Shown one piece after another: positions 17,112 through 24,954 of a stretch of DNA of 36,036 nt (position 1 is its first letter; each line of letters starts with the position of its first letter). The DNA lies in the NCBI GenBank assembly GCA_023439305.1, contig JAEXOO010000034.1, forward strand, positions 1 to 36,036, in the 5' to 3' direction. The translations under genes were made by a program, and so were the position numbers. The DNA comes from Pseudomonadota bacterium (GTDB lineage: Bacteria; Pseudomonadota; Gammaproteobacteria; Burkholderiales; Burkholderiaceae_B). The notes below the pieces were generated by a model. It saw only the letters and a list, made by a program, of their open reading frames with translations, searched no databases and was not told the DNA's origin.

Positions 17112-17843
17112 ATGGCCGGACATAGTAAATGGGCGAACATCCAGCACCGCAAGGGTCGACAGGACGCCAAGCGGGGCAAGCTCTGGACGAAGATCATTCG
17201 TGAAATCACCGTGGCCGCGCGTGCCGGTGGACCGGACCCCGATGCCAACCCGCGTCTGCGCATGGCCTGGGACAAGGCCACGGCCGCCAATATGCCCAAA
17301 GACAACATCATGCGCGCCATCCAGCGCGGAGCGGGTGGCGCCGATGATGCCAACTACGAAGAAATCCGCTACGAAGGCTACGGCGTCAACGGCGCGGCCG
17401 TGATCGTGGACTGCATGACCGACAATCGCCAGCGCACCGTCTCGGACGTGCGCCACGCCTTCACCAAGAACGGCGGCAACCTGGGTCTGGACGGCTCGGT
17501 GGTGTTCCAGTTCCGCCACTGCGGACAGTTCCTGTTCGCACCCGGCGCCTCGGAAGACGCCATCATGGAAGTCGCCCTGGAAGCCGGCGCCGACGACGTG
17601 CTGACCGACGACGAAGGCCTGATCGAAGTGCTGTGTCCGCCCTCGGACTATGCCGCCGTCAAGGCCGCCTTCGAAGCTGCGAACCTGACTCCCGAAGTCG
17701 AAGGGATTGTCATGAAGGCCCTGAACGAAACCGAACTGGCTGGCGAGGACGCCGCCAAGATGCAGAAACTCCTGGATGCGCTGGAAGGCCTGGACGATGT
17801 CCAGGAGGTCTACACCACTGCCGTCATGGACGAAGCCGAATAA
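17112..17843 (+). CDS. yebC: YebC/PmpR family protein
   Basis: 243-aa member of the YebC/PmpR/TACO1 family, known as a DNA-binding regulator in some bacteria and more recently linked to easing ribosome stalling on proline-rich stretches. The hallmark N-terminus MAGHSKWANIQHRKGRQD fixes the start. The body has WDKATAANMPKDNI and YEGYGVNGAAVIVD, both standard. No Shine-Dalgarno sequence precedes the ATG; instead the sequence TTGAAC, 17 nt, TAATAC ends 3 nt before it. It begins a plus-strand run with purD and hemF. Confidence 0.95.
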   Translation: MAGHSKWANIQHRKGRQDAKRGKLWTKIIREITVAARAGGPDPDANPRLRMAWDKATAANMPKDNIMRAIQRGAGGADDANYEEIRYEGYGVNGAAVIVDCMTDNRQRTVSDVRHAFTKNGGNLGLDGSVVFQFRHCGQFLFAPGASEDAIMEVALEAGADDVLTDDEGLIEVLCPPSDYAAVKAAFEAANLTPEVEGIVMKALNETELAGEDAAKMQKLLDALEGLDDVQEVYTTAVMDEAE

Positions 17844-17893
17844 CCCTGATTCCTGAAAACTCCTCTTTGCGGGCCCAGCCCGAATTCACCACT

Positions 17894-19183
17894 ATGAAGC
17901 TACTTGTTGTCGGCAGCGGCGGCCGTGAACACGCCCTGGCCTGGCGCCTGGCCCAGTCTCCCCGGGTGCAGACCGTCTATGTCGCACCGGGCAATGGCGG
18001 CACCGCCCGCGCCGAACGCATCTCCAACCTGGACATCACCGATATCCAGGAACTGATCGCCTTCGTCCAGCAGGAAAAGATCGCCTTCACGGTCGTGGGC
18101 CCCGAAGCCCCGCTGGCCGCCGGCATCGTGGACGCCTTTCGCACCGCCGGCCTGAAGATCTTCGGCCCCACGCAAGCGGCCGCTCAATTGGAAAGCTCCA
18201 AGGACTACGCCAAGGCCTTCATGATCCGCCACAAGATTCCCACGGCGGCCTACCAGACCTTCACCGACCCTGAAGCCGCCAAGGACTACATCCGCCAGCA
18301 AGGCGCACCCATCGTCGTCAAGGCCGACGGCCTGGCCGCCGGCAAGGGTGTGATCGTAGCCACCACGCTGGAAGAAGCCCTGGGCGCCATCGACGACATC
18401 CTGGGCGACGGGCGCTTCGGCGCCGCCGGCGCCCGGGTCGTGGTCGAGGAATGCCTGACCGGCGAAGAAGCCAGCTTCATCGTGATGTGCGACGGCAAGA
18501 ATGTGTTGCCCATGGCCACCAGTCAGGACCACAAGCGCCTGAAAGACGGCGACCAGGGTCCCAACACCGGCGGCATGGGCGCCTACTCGCCCGCCCCCAT
18601 CGTCAGCCCCACGCTGCACAACCGCATCATGCGCGAAATCATCCAGCCGACCATGCAGGGCATGGCCAAAGAAGGCTTGCCCTACACCGGCTTCCTGTAT
18701 GCCGGCGTCATGATCGGCGACGGCCCCGATGCCACTCGCCCCATCAAGACCCTGGAATTCAACTGCCGCATGGGCGACCCCGAAACCCAGCCCATCATGA
18801 TGCGCATCAAGAGCGACCTGACCGAGACCTTCGAGCTGGCGCTGGCCGGCAAGCTGGACGAGGCCACCATCGAGTGGGATCGCCGTACCGCCATCGGCGT
18901 CGTGCTGGCTGCCGCCAACTATCCGGACACCCCGCGCACGGGCGACCCCATCGTCCAGTTCGCACCGGACGCGGACGACTGCGTGACCTTCCATGCCGGC
19001 ACACGCCTGGACGGGGACACCGTCGTGACCACGGGCGGCCGGGTACTGTGCGTCACGGCGCTGTCGGACTCCATCCGCCGCGCCCAGGAAGCCGCCTACC
19101 ACGCGATTTCCCAGACGCATTTCGACGGCAAGCAGTTCCGCACCGACATAGGCTGGCGCGCCCTGCCCGCCAACGAATCCTGA
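17894..19183 (+). CDS. purD: Phosphoribosylamine-glycine ligase
   Basis: ATP-dependent enzyme that joins glycine to 5-phosphoribosylamine, the second step of purine synthesis. The 429-aa product starts with the N-domain MKLLVVGSGGREHALAW and contains an ATP-grasp core (about 100-330) with VKADGLAAGKGVIVA and LEFNCRMGDPETQ. A frame runs upstream to 17633 inside yebC; the ATG at 17894 is chosen because it begins the conserved sequence. It lies 50 nt after yebC and 21 nt before hemF. No clear ribosome binding site is seen. Confidence 0.97.
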   Translation: MKLLVVGSGGREHALAWRLAQSPRVQTVYVAPGNGGTARAERISNLDITDIQELIAFVQQEKIAFTVVGPEAPLAAGIVDAFRTAGLKIFGPTQAAAQLESSKDYAKAFMIRHKIPTAAYQTFTDPEAAKDYIRQQGAPIVVKADGLAAGKGVIVATTLEEALGAIDDILGDGRFGAAGARVVVEECLTGEEASFIVMCDGKNVLPMATSQDHKRLKDGDQGPNTGGMGAYSPAPIVSPTLHNRIMREIIQPTMQGMAKEGLPYTGFLYAGVMIGDGPDATRPIKTLEFNCRMGDPETQPIMMRIKSDLTETFELALAGKLDEATIEWDRRTAIGVVLAAANYPDTPRTGDPIVQFAPDADDCVTFHAGTRLDGDTVVTTGGRVLCVTALSDSIRRAQEAAYHAISQTHFDGKQFRTDIGWRALPANES

Positions 19184-19204
19184 TCCACGCAGCAAGGTCT
19201 TCTC

Positions 19205-20110
19205 ATGTCTTTACCCGTTGATTCCGCCCAGGCCTACTTCCGTCAACTGCAAAGCCACATCGTGGACACCCTGCAGGAACTGGACGGTTCGCGCTTCGAG
19301 GCGGATGAATGGCAGCGTCAGGAAGGCGGCGGTGGCCTGTCGCGCTTCCTGGAGAACGGCCCCGTGTTCGAGCGCGCAGCGGTACTGTTCAGCCACGTCA
19401 AGGGCCACACGCTGCCTCCGTCGGCCAGCGCCCATCGCCCCGAACTGGCCGGCCGCCCCTGGGAAGCCATGGGCGTGTCGCTGGTCATTCACCCGCGCAA
19501 TCCTTTTGTGCCCACGACGCACATGAATGTGCGCATGTTTGTTGCTCAGGCCCAGGAACACGGCCAGAAAGACGTGTTCTGGTTCGGGGGCGGCCTGGAT
19601 CTGACCCCTTACTATCTGGTCGAAGACGACGCCCGGCATTTCCACCAAGTCTGCCACAACGCTCTGGCGCCACACGGATCGGACTACTACCCGCGCTACA
19701 AGCGCTGGTGCGACGAATACTTCTACCTGAAGCATCGCAACGAAACGCGCGGCATCGGCGGCATTTTCTTCGACGACCTGAACGAACCCGGCTTCGAGGC
19801 CAGCTTCGCGCTGACCCGTTCCGTGGGCGACTGCTTCACGCAGGCGTATGCACCCATTGTTCGGGCCCGCGTGAATCAACCTTATACCGATGAACAGCGC
19901 GAATTCCAGGCCATACGACGCGGCCGCTATGTGGAATTCAATCTGGTCTTCGACCGTGGCACCTTGTTCGGCCTGCAATCGGGCGGACGGACCGAATCCA
20001 TCCTGCTGTCCATGCCGCCCCAGGCCAAGTGGCGCTACAACTGGTCGCCCGAACACGGCACTCCGGAAGCCGCACTGGCGCAGTATCTGGTGCCGCGCGA
20101 ATGGATCTAG
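19205..20110 (+). CDS. hemF: Oxygen-dependent coproporphyrinogen III oxidase
   Basis: Haem-pathway enzyme that uses O2 to decarboxylate two propionates of coproporphyrinogen III, giving protoporphyrinogen IX. The 301-aa product has the expected length (E. coli 299) and the conserved block HPRNPFVPTTHMNVRMF with H96 and H106, then WFGGGLDLTPYY and RGIGGIFFDDL. The ATG at 19205 has AAGG about 8 nt upstream. The last 10 nt overlap nadD, so the two genes are translationally linked. The presence of an aerobic enzyme fits an aerobic lifestyle. Confidence 0.97.
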   Translation: MSLPVDSAQAYFRQLQSHIVDTLQELDGSRFEADEWQRQEGGGGLSRFLENGPVFERAAVLFSHVKGHTLPPSASAHRPELAGRPWEAMGVSLVIHPRNPFVPTTHMNVRMFVAQAQEHGQKDVFWFGGGLDLTPYYLVEDDARHFHQVCHNALAPHGSDYYPRYKRWCDEYFYLKHRNETRGIGGIFFDDLNEPGFEASFALTRSVGDCFTQAYAPIVRARVNQPYTDEQREFQAIRRGRYVEFNLVFDRGTLFGLQSGGRTESILLSMPPQAKWRYNWSPEHGTPEAALAQYLVPREWI

Positions 20111-20700
20111 CCCGCATCGGCCTGCTGGGCGGCAGCTTCGATCCCATCCACCGGGCCCACCTGGCGCTGGCGCTGGCCGCGCACGAGCAGCTTGCGCTGG
20201 ATGAAGTGCAATTGCTGCCGGCCGCCCAGCCCTGGCAGCGTCCCGCCCTGGGCGCCAGCGCCCAGGACCGCCTGGCCATGACCTCGCTGGCAGTGCGCCC
20301 CCATCCCGAACTCAGCGTCAACCCCGAAGAAATCCGGCGCGGCGGCCCGACCTATACTGTCGAGACCTTGCGCACCCTGCCCGGCGGCGCCCGGTACTTC
20401 TGGATTCTGGGCAGCGATCAGTTGCTGAATTTCTGCAACTGGCATGCCTGGGAAGAAATCGTCGAGCGCGTCGAGCTGGCCGTTGCCCAGCGCCCAGGAG
20501 CCCGGCTGCAGGCGACGGACGCGCTGACGACCCGGCTGGAACAGCTCGGACGCCGCCTGCACTGCATCGCCTTCACGCCCATGGACGTATCGGCCACGCA
20601 AATCCGTGACCGGGTGCAGCGCGGCGACAACATCAGCGAACTGGTTCCGGACGAAGTCGCTGCCTACATCCGCAAAAACGGACTCTATCTTTCCCACTGA
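20101..20700 (+). CDS. nadD: Nicotinate-mononucleotide adenylyltransferase
   Basis: Adenylates nicotinate mononucleotide to deamido-NAD, an essential step of NAD synthesis. The 199-aa product has the nucleotidyltransferase signature GGSFDPIHRAH (10-20) and the C-terminal SATQIRDR motif. A frame reaches back into hemF, but the ATG at 20101 starts directly before the conserved first strand. This start lies inside the last codons of hemF (10-nt overlap). rsfS follows after 26 nt, the standard order in proteobacteria. Confidence 0.95.
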   Translation: MDLARIGLLGGSFDPIHRAHLALALAAHEQLALDEVQLLPAAQPWQRPALGASAQDRLAMTSLAVRPHPELSVNPEEIRRGGPTYTVETLRTLPGGARYFWILGSDQLLNFCNWHAWEEIVERVELAVAQRPGARLQATDALTTRLEQLGRRLHCIAFTPMDVSATQIRDRVQRGDNISELVPDEVAAYIRKNGLYLSH

Positions 20701-20719
20701 CAGGCCCGCCCTGTATAGT
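20691..20719 (+). promoter_or_regulatory. Candidate promoter giving a leaderless rsfS mRNA
   Basis: TTCCCA (20691-20696), a 17-nt spacer and TATAGT (20714-20719) precede the rsfS ATG at 20727. Transcription would start about at the A of the ATG. No Shine-Dalgarno sequence is present in the 20 nt before the start, which fits a leaderless message. This is inference from sequence only. Confidence 0.35.
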
Positions 20720-20726
20720 TCTTTTT

Positions 20727-21131
20727 ATGAATATCGAAAAACTCCAACGCATCGTCATCGATGCCCTCGAAGATGTAAAGGCCCAGGACATCAAGGTCTT
20801 CAGCACGACCCACATGACGGGGCTGTTCGACCGCGTGGTCATTGCCAGCGGCACCTCCAACCGCCAGACTCGATCCCTGGCCAACAGCGTGATCGACAAG
20901 GCCCGTGAAAACAAAGTCCAGATCCTGGCTCACGAAGGCGACGACACTGGCGAATGGGTCCTGATCGACCTGGGCGATATTGTCGTGCATTGCATGCAGC
21001 CCGCTATCCGTCAGTATTACAACCTGGAAGATCTCTGGGGCGAACGTCCTGTGGATGTAGAACTGCTGCCGCAATCGCGTCAGGTTCCCCAACCCGGTTT
21101 TTACGAAGCGGCTGACGACGACGGCCAATAA
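20727..21131 (+). CDS. rsfS: Ribosomal silencing factor RsfS
   Basis: 134-aa protein of the RsfS/YbeB/Iojap family. It binds ribosomal protein L14 on the 50S subunit and blocks joining with 30S when nutrients run low. The conserved core spans about 5-105, with DVKAQDIKVF, FDRVVIASGTSNRQ, WVLIDLGDIVVH and RQYYNLEDLWG. A 25-residue polar tail ending in an acidic run follows. It lies 26 nt after nadD and is followed by a terminator-like hairpin before rlmH. No ribosome binding site is seen before the ATG; see the promoter entry at 20691. Confidence 0.95.
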   Translation: MNIEKLQRIVIDALEDVKAQDIKVFSTTHMTGLFDRVVIASGTSNRQTRSLANSVIDKARENKVQILAHEGDDTGEWVLIDLGDIVVHCMQPAIRQYYNLEDLWGERPVDVELLPQSRQVPQPGFYEAADDDGQ

Positions 21132-21166
21132 GGCTCGCCTGTCTCCCCCCGCTCACCGCGGTACCC

Positions 21167-21196
21167 GAGCCGCCCTTTCCAGGCGGCTCTTTTTAT
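21167..21196 (+). terminator. Terminator-like hairpin between rsfS and rlmH
   Basis: The arms GAGCCGCC (21167-21174) and GGCGGCTC (21182-21189) pair around a 7-nt loop and are followed by TTTTTATTTT. It sits only about 17 nt before the rlmH start, so it probably acts as a partial terminator within the cluster, or rlmH has its own promoter upstream. Confidence 0.7.
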
Positions 21197-21212
21197 TTTC
21201 CGAAAGCACTGA

Positions 21213-21683
21213 ATGAAACTGATCGTCATCGCCGTTGGGCAGCGCATGCCGGACTGGGTGGAACAAGGCTGGCAGGAGTACGCTCGCCGCATGCCCCCCG
21301 ACTGCGCGCTTGAACTACGCGAAATCAAGGCCGAGCCCCGCAGCGGCGGCAAGACTGCGGCGCAGATGATGCTGGCCGAAGCCAAACGCATCGAAGCCGC
21401 CATTCCCGCTCAGGCCTTGCGTATCGCACTGGACGAGCGCGGCAAGGACTTGACCACAGTCAAACTGGCCCAGGAACTGGAGCGCTGGCGCGGCGAAGGC
21501 CGTGACATCGCTATTCTGGTAGGCGGCCCCGACGGCCTGGACGCAGCCCTCAAGCAAAGCTGCCACGGCATGCTGCGCCTGTCCTCGCTGACCTTGCCCC
21601 ACCCTCTGGTTCGAATCCTGCTGGCCGAACAGCTGTATCGCGCCTGGTCCGTCATGACCGGCCACCCTTATCACCGCGCCTAG
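21213..21683 (+). CDS. rlmH: 23S rRNA (pseudouridine1915-N3)-methyltransferase
   Basis: SPOUT-class methyltransferase that modifies pseudouridine 1915 in helix 69 of 23S rRNA on the assembled 70S ribosome. The 156-aa product has the usual length, the S-adenosylmethionine loop LVGGPDGLD (102-110) and the canonical C-terminus HPYHRA. It follows rsfS and precedes maf, the usual order. The ribosome binding site is weak (GAAAG about 7 nt upstream). Confidence 0.96.
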   Translation: MKLIVIAVGQRMPDWVEQGWQEYARRMPPDCALELREIKAEPRSGGKTAAQMMLAEAKRIEAAIPAQALRIALDERGKDLTTVKLAQELERWRGEGRDIAILVGGPDGLDAALKQSCHGMLRLSSLTLPHPLVRILLAEQLYRAWSVMTGHPYHRA

Positions 21684-21709
21684 ATAGCGCCTCTCTCGTC
21701 TCACGCCTC

Positions 21710-22327
21710 ATGCAATTTCTTCCTATCTATCTCGCCTCCGCCAGTCCGCGGCGCCACGACCTGCTGAACAGCATGCAGGTGCCCCACGATGTGCTGAATG
21801 TCCCGAACCCGCCGGGCGAGGATGAACCCCGCCTGGAACAAGAGCGCGCGCTGGACTATGTTCGCCGCACGGCTCGTGACAAGCTGCTGCGCGCCTTGGA
21901 GTGGCGGGCCGAGCAGGCCGAGCTGGACCCGCAGCGCGCAATCCTGGCGGCCGACACCACCGTCTGTCTGGGAGAAGAGATATTCGGCAAGCCCACCGAT
22001 GCGGACGACGCCGCCCGCATCCTGCGTGCGCTGTCCGGCAAGACGCACCGCGTCATGACAGCCATGTGCCTGGGTGCGCGCGGCAATGAGTACGACAGCA
22101 TCAGCATCAGCGAAGTCAGCTTCAAGACGCTCAGCGAGCGCGAGATCGCCGCCTACTGCGCCAGTGGCGAACCAATGGGCAAGGCCGGCGCCTACGGCAT
22201 ACAGGGCCTGGGCGGCATGTTTGTGCGGCACCTGAGCGGCAGCTACACCGGCATCATGGGCCTGCCTGTGCACGAGACCTATCATTTGCTGCAATTGGCC
22301 GACTTGGTCGCCGGCCAGAACCCCTGA
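21710..22327 (+). CDS. maf: Maf-family nucleoside triphosphate pyrophosphatase
   Basis: Hydrolyses nucleoside triphosphates, probably dTTP/UTP or modified pyrimidine nucleotides, to monophosphate and pyrophosphate, a house-cleaning role. The 205-aa product has the Maf motifs SASPRR (10-15), ILAADTTV and GKPTDADDAARIL. The segment GKAGAYGIQGLGG is the conserved C-terminal block. It lies 26 nt after rlmH. In many relatives the RNase G gene (rng) follows maf; here dsbG does. The exact substrate subgroup (YhdE or YceF type) is not settled from sequence alone. Confidence 0.93.
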   Translation: MQFLPIYLASASPRRHDLLNSMQVPHDVLNVPNPPGEDEPRLEQERALDYVRRTARDKLLRALEWRAEQAELDPQRAILAADTTVCLGEEIFGKPTDADDAARILRALSGKTHRVMTAMCLGARGNEYDSISISEVSFKTLSEREIAAYCASGEPMGKAGAYGIQGLGGMFVRHLSGSYTGIMGLPVHETYHLLQLADLVAGQNP

Positions 22328-22353
22328 ACTTGAAACACGGTCCAAGCGTAGAA

Positions 22354-22402
22354 AATGGGAACTCTGGAGCATTCCTGGAGTCCCATTCTCTTATTCCTTT
22401 TA
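22354..22402 (+). terminator. Probable terminator after maf
   Basis: An imperfect hairpin joins AATGGGA (22354-22360) to TCCCATT (22381-22387), with CTC (22362-22364) pairing to GAG (22378-22380) and small bulges. It is followed by the T-rich stretch CTCTTATTCCTTTT. The DNA then turns AT-rich up to 22440, where the dsbG promoter probably lies. Confidence 0.5.
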
Positions 22403-22464
22403 ATTATTTATATATTTTTGTTTGGTATATAAATTCGATGCTGATCCGTTTTGCAGGAAACTCC

Positions 22465-23241
22465 ATGACCCAAGCCCTCTCCATTTCCCTGCGCGCAGCC
22501 CTGGGCGGCCTGCTGTGCGTTGCCTCCCTGGCCCAGGCGGCAGACCGTCCGGCAGGCCTGAAAGCGCTGGAAGAACAGGGGCTGTCCGTTGTCGGGCAAT
22601 TCGACGCCCCCGGGGGCTTGAAAGCCTGGGGCGCTTACAGCGGCAATCGTCCCCTGGCGATCTACACTCTGCCGGATGGACAACATATGCTGGTGGGCAC
22701 CTTGATCGACGCCCAGGGCGAAGAGGTGCGGCCTGCTGGTCTGGACGAGCTTGTGCAGCCCGCGATTGCCAAAGACATGCTGGGCAAGCTGGAAAAATCC
22801 CACTGGATCGCCGACGGCAACAGCGATGCGGCCCGCATTGTCTATGTCTTCACGGACCCCAACTGCCCCTATTGCATGCAGCTCTGGCAGATGGCCCGCC
22901 CCTGGGTGGAGTCCGGCAAGGTCCAGCTGCGACACATCATGGTAGGCATCCTGACACCGACCAGCGGCCCCAAGGCGGCCGCCATCATGGCCGCCAAAGA
23001 CCCGGCCCTCGCCCTGCACGACCATTCGGTGGCCGCGCGCAAAGAGCGCGGAGCGGGCGTCAAAGCTCTGCAGAACGTGCCGACCGACATCGAAGCTCAG
23101 TTGATGGCCAACGAAGACTTGATGATGGGCTGGGATCTGCGCGCCACGCCGGCGCTGGTCTGGCAAGATGAGCAAGGCCGGATCCAGATGCAGACCGGCG
23201 CTTCGCCCGATACTGCCGACCGCGCCTTCGGCCCCCGCTGA
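22465..23241 (+). CDS. dsbG: Thiol:disulfide interchange protein DsbG
   Basis: Periplasmic thioredoxin-fold protein. In E. coli, DsbG is a homodimer that keeps single cysteines reduced and protects them from sulfenylation. The 258-aa product begins with a signal peptide (about 1-25, ending SLAQA). It has an N-terminal dimerisation domain, then the active site CPYC at 134-137, identical to that of E. coli DsbG, and a cis-proline loop near ATPALVW. A frame extends upstream to 22330, but the ATG at 22465 has AGGAAA just upstream and gives a clean signal peptide. The DsrE-like gene follows after 20 nt. The reductant DsbD is not in the window. Confidence 0.92.
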   Translation: MTQALSISLRAALGGLLCVASLAQAADRPAGLKALEEQGLSVVGQFDAPGGLKAWGAYSGNRPLAIYTLPDGQHMLVGTLIDAQGEEVRPAGLDELVQPAIAKDMLGKLEKSHWIADGNSDAARIVYVFTDPNCPYCMQLWQMARPWVESGKVQLRHIMVGILTPTSGPKAAAIMAAKDPALALHDHSVAARKERGAGVKALQNVPTDIEAQLMANEDLMMGWDLRATPALVWQDEQGRIQMQTGASPDTADRAFGPR

Positions 23242-23261
23242 CACCGACCAGGACTTCAATC

Positions 23262-23564
23262 ATGACGACTCAGGTACTGCTTCACGCCCCCACGCCCGAT
23301 GCGTTGAATCGCGCACGCAGCAATGCTCGCAACCTGCTCAAGGACATGCCCGACGCGCAAGTGCGCATCCTGGTCAATGCGCAGGCCGTCGCCGCCTGCG
23401 TACAGGCCCAGGCGCACGAGTGCGATGCTTTCACCTATCTGTGCCCCAATACATTGCGCACTCTGAATCTGCAAGCGCCCGCACGCCTGAATGTGCTGGA
23501 ACAAGGGGCCATCACCGCGCTGGTTCGCCTGCAGCAGGACGGCTGGCTCTACATCCGGGCCTGA
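23262..23564 (+). CDS. DsrE-family-like small protein
   Basis: 100-aa protein resembling the DsrE/DsrF-like fold used in sulfur relay and intracellular sulfur oxidation. It has an N-terminal strand (QVLLHAPT), a helix of the kind ALNRARSNARNLL, and a strand with VRILVNAQAVAACV. The two cysteines (in VAACVQA and HECDAF, with another in LCPNTL) could be redox active, but the DsrE catalytic cysteine cannot be assigned with confidence. The ATG at 23262 has AGGA 8 nt upstream. It is probably cotranscribed with dsbG and ends before a strong terminator, so a thiol or sulfur role is plausible. Confidence 0.7.
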   Translation: MTTQVLLHAPTPDALNRARSNARNLLKDMPDAQVRILVNAQAVAACVQAQAHECDAFTYLCPNTLRTLNLQAPARLNVLEQGAITALVRLQQDGWLYIRA

Positions 23565-23647
23565 CGCCCACTGTGGGATGTAGACAACATACCGTACCGT
23601 TCGGTCATAATTTAACAATCGCCCCGGAAAATCTTGCTACGATAAAC

Positions 23648-23678
23648 GCGCCCGCTCACAAAGCGGGCGCTTTTTTTT
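23648..23678 (+). terminator. Terminator after the DsrE-like gene, in the leader of mipA
   Basis: The arms GCGCCCGCT (23648-23656) and AGCGGGCGC (23662-23670) pair perfectly around a 5-nt loop and are followed by eight T. The run ends 23 nt before the next ATG, so no full promoter fits between the hairpin and that gene. Confidence 0.85.
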
Positions 23679-23700
23679 ATCAGTTTCAAAAGGATTTCCC

Positions 23701-24462
23701 ATGTCTCGTACCGTCTTGCACTCCGGCCTGCTGCTGGCTTTGTTCACCCTGGGGGCCAGTCAAGCGGCCGCTCAGCAAACAACCATCGGGCTGGGGATGG
23801 GCTTCATGCCCAAATACGAAGGTGCAGACACGTACACCGCGCGCCCCTACCCCCTGCTGGCCCATCGCAACGGTCACTTCTTCCTCGCCCCCAAGGCGGG
23901 CCTGCCCGCCGTCGGCCTGCAGATGAATCTGACCGACAATTGGACCATCGGCACCTATGCCTCTCTATCGCGCTCGCGCAAGGCCGACGACGCCGACCGT
24001 CTGTACGGCACGGACGACATCGACCGTCATGGCAATCTGGGGATATTCACCGCCTACCAGTTAGGCCGCGCCAAGATCGAGGCCAGCTACTACCAGGCGC
24101 TGAAGAACAACTACGGCGGCAATGCCGTACTCGACCTGAGCTATCGTCTCTGGAACGACCAGGACAGCAGCCTGTCCGTGGGCGGCGAACTGAAGTGGTC
24201 CAATGAAAAAGCCATGCATACGTACTTCGGCGTCAAAGGTCACGAAGCCGCCGCCAGCAATGGCCAGTTGCGCGCCTATCGCCCTGACGCGGGCCTGCGC
24301 TCGTATTCGGTGTATGGCCAATACACCCACAAGCTGAGCGCCAGCTGGGCGCTGCAAGGCGTGCTGGGCGTCACTGCCCTGGGCAAGGAAGCCAAGGACA
24401 GCCCCTTGGTGGAAAAGAAAAGCAGCGTATTCGGCGGCGTAGGCCTCGGTTATAGCTTCTGA
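23701..24462 (+). CDS. MipA/OmpV family outer-membrane protein
   Basis: 253-aa predicted outer-membrane beta-barrel. A signal peptide of about 24 residues (ending SQAAA) is followed by alternating amphipathic strands; the MipA/OmpV features include GMGFMPKYEGAD near the N-terminus and a final strand ending in an aromatic residue (GLGYSF), the usual signal for barrel assembly. E. coli MipA is a scaffold between murein synthases and hydrolases, but many homologues have no known role. The ATG at 23701 has AAGGA 6-7 nt upstream. The terminator-like hairpin at 23648-23678 lies in its leader. Confidence 0.88.
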   Translation: MSRTVLHSGLLLALFTLGASQAAAQQTTIGLGMGFMPKYEGADTYTARPYPLLAHRNGHFFLAPKAGLPAVGLQMNLTDNWTIGTYASLSRSRKADDADRLYGTDDIDRHGNLGIFTAYQLGRAKIEASYYQALKNNYGGNAVLDLSYRLWNDQDSSLSVGGELKWSNEKAMHTYFGVKGHEAAASNGQLRAYRPDAGLRSYSVYGQYTHKLSASWALQGVLGVTALGKEAKDSPLVEKKSSVFGGVGLGYSF

Positions 24463-24468
24463 TCCGTC

Positions 24469-24846
24469 TTAGGGGCGGCCGGCGCGCTTAACCGTCAGGC
24501 CACGCTGCTCAAGCCGCGCCTGCACCGTGGCGCGATGGTCGCCCTGAATCTCCAGCACGCCATCTTTGTGCGTGCCGCCAGTCCCGCAGGCATTCTTCAG
24601 CTCCTTGAGCAACGCCTTCAAGCCTGACTCGTCCATGACGAGTCCTTCCGCCACGGTCACCCCCTTGCCTTTGCGCCCCTTGGTCTCCAAGGTCAGGCGC
24701 ACCGGCCCCTGCGTCCGAGCCAGGCTTTGCTCTCTCTTTTCCTGTTCGCACCGGCATTGCGCCTGCGGCTGCGCGCATTCCGGGCAGATCCTGCCCTGTT
24801 CCGTGCTATACACCAGCCGGGAAAGCTGGTCCGACAAACTTGCCAT
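24469..24846 (-). CDS. yciH: Translation initiation factor Sui1-like (YciH)
   Basis: 125-aa bacterial homologue of eukaryotic eIF1/SUI1. E. coli YciH affects start-codon fidelity and is associated with stress. The SUI1 domain occupies about 45-120 (VRLTLETKGRKGKGVTVAEG, then LKNACGTGGTHKDG and IQGDH). The N-terminal part has a cysteine cluster CPECAQPQAQCRC that could bind zinc. The frame extends to 24915 through the neighbouring terminator, so the ATG at 24846 is chosen; it has GAAGGG about 8 nt upstream. It is convergent with the mipA-like gene, with 6 nt between the stops. Confidence 0.92.
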   Translation of the reverse strand: MASLSDQLSRLVYSTEQGRICPECAQPQAQCRCEQEKREQSLARTQGPVRLTLETKGRKGKGVTVAEGLVMDESGLKALLKELKNACGTGGTHKDGVLEIQGDHRATVQARLEQRGLTVKRAGRP

Positions 24847-24899
24847 GAAAACACCCTTCAAAATCATCGCCCGCACCGCGCCGCGCGCAATCGGACCGC

Positions 24900-24932
24900 A
24901 AAAAAAAAAGCCCACCTATGATAGGTGGGCTT
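24900..24932 (-). terminator. Intrinsic terminator after the YdgA-like gene
   Basis: A 12-nt perfect inverted repeat (24908-24919 and 24921-24932) forms a stem with a short AU loop. On the minus strand it is followed by a run of ten T. It ends the transcript of the gene stopping at 24955 and lies about 55 nt upstream of yciH, whose promoter must lie between or within it. Confidence 0.88.
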
Positions 24933-24954
24933 GACCGGCAACGCCAGGGCTTGT

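Noticed and set aside
17900..19195. 431-codon open frame opposite purD
   Set aside because: Antisense to a certain purD; no ribosome binding site or recognisable domain.
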